Origin: Lamellibrachia columna
Taxonomy: Eukaryota > Annelida > Polychaeta > Sabellida > Siboglinidae
Assembly: GCA_963662155.1 (NCBI GenBank)
Contig: OY759263.1
Location: forward strand, 15,561,194 to 15,625,193
Direction of reading: 5' to 3'
Length of the DNA stretch: 64,000 nt
The notes beneath the pieces are model-generated. The model ran no database searches, was not told where the DNA came from, and saw only the letters and a list, made by a program, of their open reading frames with translations. A program made the position numbers and the translations under genes. Below are positions 59,331-64,000 of this stretch, one piece after another (within the stretch, counting starts at the first letter, position 1; every line of letters begins with the position of its first letter).

Positions 59331-59711
59331 CTGTCACACAAACATAAACACTTCAGCTGTAACCCACCTGTCACACAAACACATCAAGAAAACTGTTATG
59401 TTGGAATTTAACCAATGATATATTAAATCAATGGTAACCTGACCGACGAATTGGTCAAGAAATTTAATGGATGAGAAACCCTAATAGTTTAATAATCCAA
59501 CATTACAATAATCAATATATTCATCAATGAATTGTTCAAAAAAGTTATCCATCAACATATTAAACAACCAATCAGCCAGCCAACACATGAAATTACCCAT
59601 TCTGTTGGTGAATGAATGTATCAGAACCTCTGTTATTGGATAGCTATAACTGTTCAATATACCAGTGCTTCTCCCTTCAAAGTCTCCTTTACACAAGTTG
59701 TGCATCTTTAT

Positions 59712-61296
59712 TTTGACATCTGTCTAAAAATGTGTGGAATTATGGGGGATGTCTCTTTAGCAGTTTCCTTTAGTATTTTTTCAGGAATGTCGGATGGCCC
59801 TGGTGTTTTTTTGGAGTTTAGAGCTACAAGCTGTTTTACGATGCCGCTTAGTCCGATTTCTAGGGTTTGAATTGAGGGAGATGGTGATGGGCCTTTTGTT
59901 GGGATAGGAAGTTGATCATTTGTAAAAAAACTGATTTGAAGAGGTCATTGAGAGCATTGGCTTTGTCATGGTCGGCTGTTTTCAAGTCGTTATTTACTTT
60001 TAGTACTGGAATGCCAAGATTTTTTGTTTTGTTTTGTCTGATGAAAGACCAAAATTGTTTTGGATTTGTCGTCAAACTTTCTCCTATGTTGTTAATGTAA
60101 CTGTTATAGGATTTGGTCACTTCTTTGGTGGATAATTTTCTTAAATTTTCCCAATGTTTTTTTTGGGTTTTAGCATGAGTTTTGTCCTTTTTTCTCTGTA
60201 GGCTAATAATGTTTCTTGTGGTTCAGTGTAGGTGTTGTTTAGATTTTGTCATGGGGCTAGCGATGGATTCTCCTAACAGGTTAGTGTAGTGTTTATGAAA
60301 GAAGTCCCAATTTGAGTTTACATCTTGTTCGTCTGGTTTTCGAATAAAGTACTGCTGAGCTAGCTGGGTGCATTTCGCTTCAAGGGATTCCCAGTTTGCA
60401 GATCTGTAGTTGTATACTTTGTGTGGTGGTTTTTTTTCTTCTGAGAATGGCTTCATGATCGCTCATGCCAGCCACTGTGTTTATGGTGGAGATAAGGGAT
60501 GGGTTTGATGTAAGTACTAGGTCTAATATATTTCCGGAATCTAATCGGTTGGGTTCATTTACTATATTAACTAGTCCAAATTCCCCAACTATTTCAATTA
60601 GTTTGTTATGTTTCGCAGCTGTTTGTTGGTTTGTTGCACACAAATTCTCCCAGTCGATGTCAGGAAGGTTTAGATCTCCAGCTAGAATGACAGATGGGGT
60701 ATCTTGCAGCTTTGGTATAGGATGGAGCGAGATTCATGTAAGGCTTCTAGAGATGTTGTGTAGTCGTTTGGAGGTCTGTAGTAGGATGCCAGATAGATAG
60801 ATAGCTTTTTTATGCACAAAGTGTATTTTTGATCAAATAATTTCACAGGTTGTGTTTAGTTTGTCTTGGGGGCTGCTATAACGTCATTTCAGAGTGCTAT
60901 AAAAACACCTCCACCATCAGAGATATTTGTGTAGTCACTGCTGTTTGGAAGTGACTCAAGGACTGAGTAAGGGTTTGGAGTATTAATGTAGCTGATGAAT
61001 AGATACTCAGAATAGTTTGGCAATCCACAGCAAGAACAGAACCACAGCACACTATGATATTTTAATTGTTCATATGTGGTGTCATTAATTTGGACACATG
61101 CAGTATGGTACCAACTGTCACATTGATCACACTGTATGGCATGGTGGTGATCATGTACCTCATGGCTGCAGGTGCCACATGGATATTTTGGAGAGGGATC
61201 TGAGGTGGGACCAGGGTTTGGATGAATGTACTCTGCTTGTATTTTAAGTCCACACAGATATAATAGAGATATGGTACAGGGCTTAGTTGGCATCAT
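59712..61296 (-). pseudogene. PHD-EN-RT CR1-like retroelement (unit junction 2/3)
   Basis: The PHD finger is complete here: CGTC, CDQC, WYHTAC, WFCSCCG, in one open frame of 135 codons from ATG at 61296. A 233-bp deletion fuses the linker (NSSDYTNISD) to the endonuclease at GGGVFIAL, removing the EN N-terminus. Downstream are GDLNLPDIDWENLC, LDLVLTSNP, GMSDHEAI and a broken RT start. It is inactive. Confidence 0.85.
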
Positions 61297-62034
61297 TTTA
61301 TTTTTTCTTTGTGGTTGAGAACGTGGGGAATGGTGGCAGGTTTCTTGTCAGCATGGCTGAGAATGTTGTTGTGGAATCCTCATTGTTGGTGGCAATTTGA
61401 CACAGGTACAAAGGTGAGAGTGGTGTTAAATAAAGTGGTCTTGAATTTTCTTGAGAAAGTATGTATTAGTAGATGTTTGCTATAACTTGCCTTTAGAGGG
61501 CTAAAGTCACATTATATCAAATATGTACTAAACTGTTTAAAAGTGCATGTGCAGGGTTTGGGCTAGTGCGAACATAGACAGATAGTAAGTAGGAAATCTA
61601 GATGTGTGTTATGTCTGTGGTCCTCGGCTGACTCAGGAACTCTGGGTATATGAAAATACAGGGGTGGCAATGAAGCACCCGAAGAAGGGCCTGTTTCTTA
61701 GTACAAGATGTGATAAAAACAGGGTAGGATTAGAAATTCTAAGCTAAGTGTATCTAGTTTATATTTATAAATAATACACAGTATATTGAAATTTGAATAC
61801 ATGCACTATTTTTAGTTGTGTTGGGGATGATTTGGGTTTCGCGAGTTTTAACGACTACAGATTACATCCGCCATCTTGATTTGTTCATTGTTAAGCAAGG
61901 TAAACGTGGCTGATTGAGTAAATTTGGTTTAGGAACGTGTGATCTCTAACGTTATAACACGATTATATTCTGATTTTGACACTGTTGCATATCTGTAAGA
62001 TTGGGGTGTAAAGAGCCTTTAGAAATGTCACGAA
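61297..62034 (-). other. 5' flank/UTR of PHD element (copy 3); no gene
   Basis: As 649-1384 with several substitutions. Confidence 0.4.
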
Positions 62035-62294
62035 CCTGTCACTATGAGACAGGATATGACAAGACAGACACTAACCTGTCATTATGAGACAGGAGTTGAC
62101 CAGACAGACACTAATATGTCACTATGAGATAGTAGTTGACAAGACAAACACTAACCTGTTACTATGAGACAGGAGATGACATAACAGACATAAACATGTT
62201 ACTATGAGACAGGAGATGACAAGACAGACATTAATATGTCACCATGAGACAGGAGATTACAAAATATACACTAACATGTCACTATGAGACAGGA
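62035..62294 (+). repeat. 40-bp minisatellite, array a (copy 3, interrupted)
   Basis: Six and a half units; the sequence departs from the unit after GAGACAGGA, where the CR1 3' end begins. Confidence 0.9.
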
Positions 62295-64000
62295 TTTAAC
62301 AAGATTTGCCATCCAAGCCAAAGGCCCAGATGGCAAGTGGACAAGGAAGCCATTGGCTTATCGAGAGTCCAACAATGTTCACCTACTTATAACCCGCCCT
62401 CCTGATATATGTGTCAACCTTGTTTTTAAACATATTCACGCTGCTAGCAGTTACACAATCTGTAGACAGTTTGTTCCATTCATTTATTGTCCTCTGTGAG
62501 AACGAGTGCTTCCTGATGTCCAATCTACATTGATCCTTTACTAATTTTACCTCATGTCCTCTAGTTCTGCTATCCTTCTTGAGTGAGAAAAACATATTTC
62601 TATCAATATTTTCATACCCATTCAATATCTTAAAAACTTCAATCTGATCTCCTCTTAACCTCCTTGTCTCTAGAGTTGTTAAACCACATTCTTTCAGGCG
62701 TTCTTCATAACTAAGGTCTCTAAGTTCTGGAATCATTTTAGTTGCTCTCCTTTGTATGCGTTCAAGCGTATCTATATCCTTCTTATGATATGGTCTCCAT
62801 GCTTGTATACAGTATTCTAAATGAGGTCTAACTATTGCTTTATAAAGAGGTATAATTAACTTTTTTCCCTTATATGTTATGTTTCTTCTAATCAATCCAA
62901 GAATTTGATTACCCTTTGAAGCTGCAATACCACACTGCTCTGAAACTTTCATATCAGCGCTTATTGTAACTCCTAAGTCCTTTTCTTTTACAGTAGTACC
63001 CAGAACAGTAGCTCCCATTTTATAGTTTACATTCAAGTTCCCATGTCCTGTATGTGAAAATTGAACAGCATCTGCCATTTCTCAGACCATTTCACTAATC
63101 TGTCTAGATCGTTTTGTAAATGTTGTTTATCACCATCAGTATTAACCTTTCTAAACAGTTTTGTGTCGTCCGCAAATTTCAGTACGTTACTTGTTATACT
63201 CTCGTCCAAGTCATTGATATAAATTAAGAATAATATAGGTCCTAATACTGATCCTTGAGGTACCCCACTCAAAACCGATTTCCAATTTGAAACTTCGCCA
63301 TCTACTACAAATCGTTGTCTTCTGTCAGTCAGCCATTGTTCTATCCAGTCAGTTATGCTATCCCCGATACCATGGGCTTTTAATTTAAGTAGCAATCTTT
63401 GATGTGGCACTTTGTCAAAAGCTTTCTGAAAATCTAAGTAGATAATATCTACTGGCGATCCCATGTCTATCCACTTAGTGATTTCTTCCAAAAAACATAA
63501 TATATTTGTTAAGCATGACCTCGCTTTAAGGAATCCATGTTGAGATGAATTTAATAATTTATGCTTAACGAGGAAGTCCACCATATGGTCTTTAATTAAC
63601 CTTTCTAATAATTTACAAATCACTGACGTTAAACTCACTGGTCTGTAATTCTCTGACTTATTTCTCGAACCCTTTTTAAATAATGGTATGATGTTTGCTT
63701 CTTTCCATTCAAACGGAACAACTCCCTCTTTTAATGACAAGTTGAATACTCTTGCAAGTGGTATACTGATTTGATCTACTGTTTCCATTAGTAATTTTGG
63801 AGGAATCCCATCCACTCCCGGTGATTTGTTATCCTTCATTGCCTTTATTTTCCTAGCTACCAATTCTGGAGTTACAACTAACGGTCCTAAATAGTCAGAT
63901 TTAGCCCCCTGAAATTTAGCATCAGCAACTGGTAATGAACTAATATCTTCTTTTGTAAACACTGAACTGAAGTAACCATTTAGGTCTTCCGCCATTAAAA
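62295..64000 (-). mobile_element. CR1 retrotransposon inserted in copy 3
   Basis: The 3' end (minus) reads GGCAAATCTTGTTAAATC after about 70 bp of 3' UTR; CR1 elements characteristically end in short AT-rich direct repeats with no poly(A). The body is an RT ORF extending past the window edge. Absence from copies 1 and 2 shows that it inserted after those units diverged, or into another allele. It is far better preserved than the CR1 piece at 10.0-11.3 kb. Confidence 0.88.
62383..63998 (-). pseudogene. CR1 reverse transcriptase, one frame break
   Basis: The 5' frame (to about 63033) includes KAMKDNKSPGVDGIPPKLL, WKEANIIPLFKKGSR, NYRPVSLTSVICKLLERLI, IYLDFQKAFDKVPHQ, LSGVPQGSVLGPILFLIYIN and LKFADDTKLF. 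After LFNF a small deletion removes the GKCK segment and shifts frame. The second frame (63078-62383) holds GHGNLNVNYKMG, KDLGVTISADMKVSEQCG, VRPHLEYCIQAW, LERIQRRATKMIPELRDLSY and ends YIRRAGYK. All catalytic boxes are intact; only the break near 63060 prevents full translation. The endonuclease would lie beyond 64000. Confidence 0.9.

Larger units (their letters stand above)
30431..60881 (+). repeat. 30.4-kb tandem unit, copy 2
   Basis: This is a full second copy of the unit, 30451 bp long versus 30430 bp for copy 1. Differences include a pure (TA)n tract, one fewer 29-bp unit near 39.0 kb, about 121 bp present near 49.2 kb that copy 1 lacks in its first CpG-rich unit, about 53 bp missing near 55.99 kb, 31 bp more in the SINE, and a different mix of 27-bp minisatellite units. 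Some genes are less damaged here (exons at 45.6 and 48.4 kb, RTE YADD) and others more (ORF1 at 51.8-52.4 kb). Confidence 0.97.
60882..62294 (+). repeat. Tandem unit copy 3, interrupted
   Basis: The start of a third unit is recognisable from 60882. It lacks 233 bp relative to copy 2 (the equivalent of 30465-30697) and follows the unit through the first 40-bp minisatellite. At 62295 it switches to the 3' end of a CR1 retrotransposon. It retains a TGG codon in the PHD domain where copies 1 and 2 share a TAG stop. Whether the unit resumes beyond the CR1 cannot be seen. Confidence 0.93.

Overview
The window looks like AT-rich, gene-poor nuclear DNA of a metazoan, most likely a marine invertebrate (lophotrochozoan-like is a guess). 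The evidence is: non-LTR retrotransposons of at least four kinds (a PHD-finger CR1-like element, plain CR1, RTE-like, and an L1-type ORF1 orphan), a tRNA-derived SINE, short exons with GT/AG splice sites, THAP-type domains, and many mini- and microsatellites. No operons, prokaryotic genes, rRNA or CRISPR array were seen.

The dominant architecture is a head-to-tail tandem repeat with a unit of about 30.43 kb. Copy 1 is 1-30430, copy 2 is 30431-60881, and copy 3 starts at 60882 and is followed only to 62294. There a CR1 retrotransposon on the minus strand (62295 to the window end) interrupts the 40-bp minisatellite. Copies 1 and 2 are nearly identical by eye, with scattered substitutions and indels. 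This could be a genuine segmental or satellite-like array, or two haplotypes joined by the assembler; the sequence alone cannot decide.

Layout of one unit (copy 1 coordinates): 1-648 PHD part of a CR1-like element; 1385-3154 a 40-bp minisatellite split by an AT-rich element with inverted ends; 3138-4309 two small minus-strand exons; 4998-5900 an RTE fragment; 6225-6563 minus-strand exons; 6839-8126 a THAP-like gene on plus; 8290-8486 a decayed transposase piece; 9004-9922 the first three exons of a small basic protein on minus, with a CR1 fragment (10027-11266) abutting its 5' flank; 13465-13502 a YY1/ETS/NRF1-type promoter cluster; 14220-14900 a very old RT relic; 15205-15412 an exon; 16110-17705 a second RTE element; 17991-20569 exons paralogous to those at 6.2-6.6 kb, separated by a doubled CpG-rich repeat; 21254-21878 an orphan L1-type ORF1; 22850-23101 an intact His-Cys-box (I-PpoI-like) endonuclease-domain exon; 25729-26872 transposase-derived exons with a SINE in the intron; 27455-28103 a 27-bp minisatellite; 28285-28883 a decayed extracellular cadherin-like exon; 29270-30430 the EN/RT part of the PHD element.

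The history appears layered. An older local duplication (about 4.9-6.65 kb versus 15.5-20.7 kb) lies inside the unit and already carried an RTE insertion. The whole unit was then duplicated, after which copies 1 and 2 acquired separate lesions. Minus-strand exons suggest that one or more large, intron-rich genes, probably extracellular and modular, run through the array. Most exon calls rest on splice-site consensus, phase and open frames, not on database matches.
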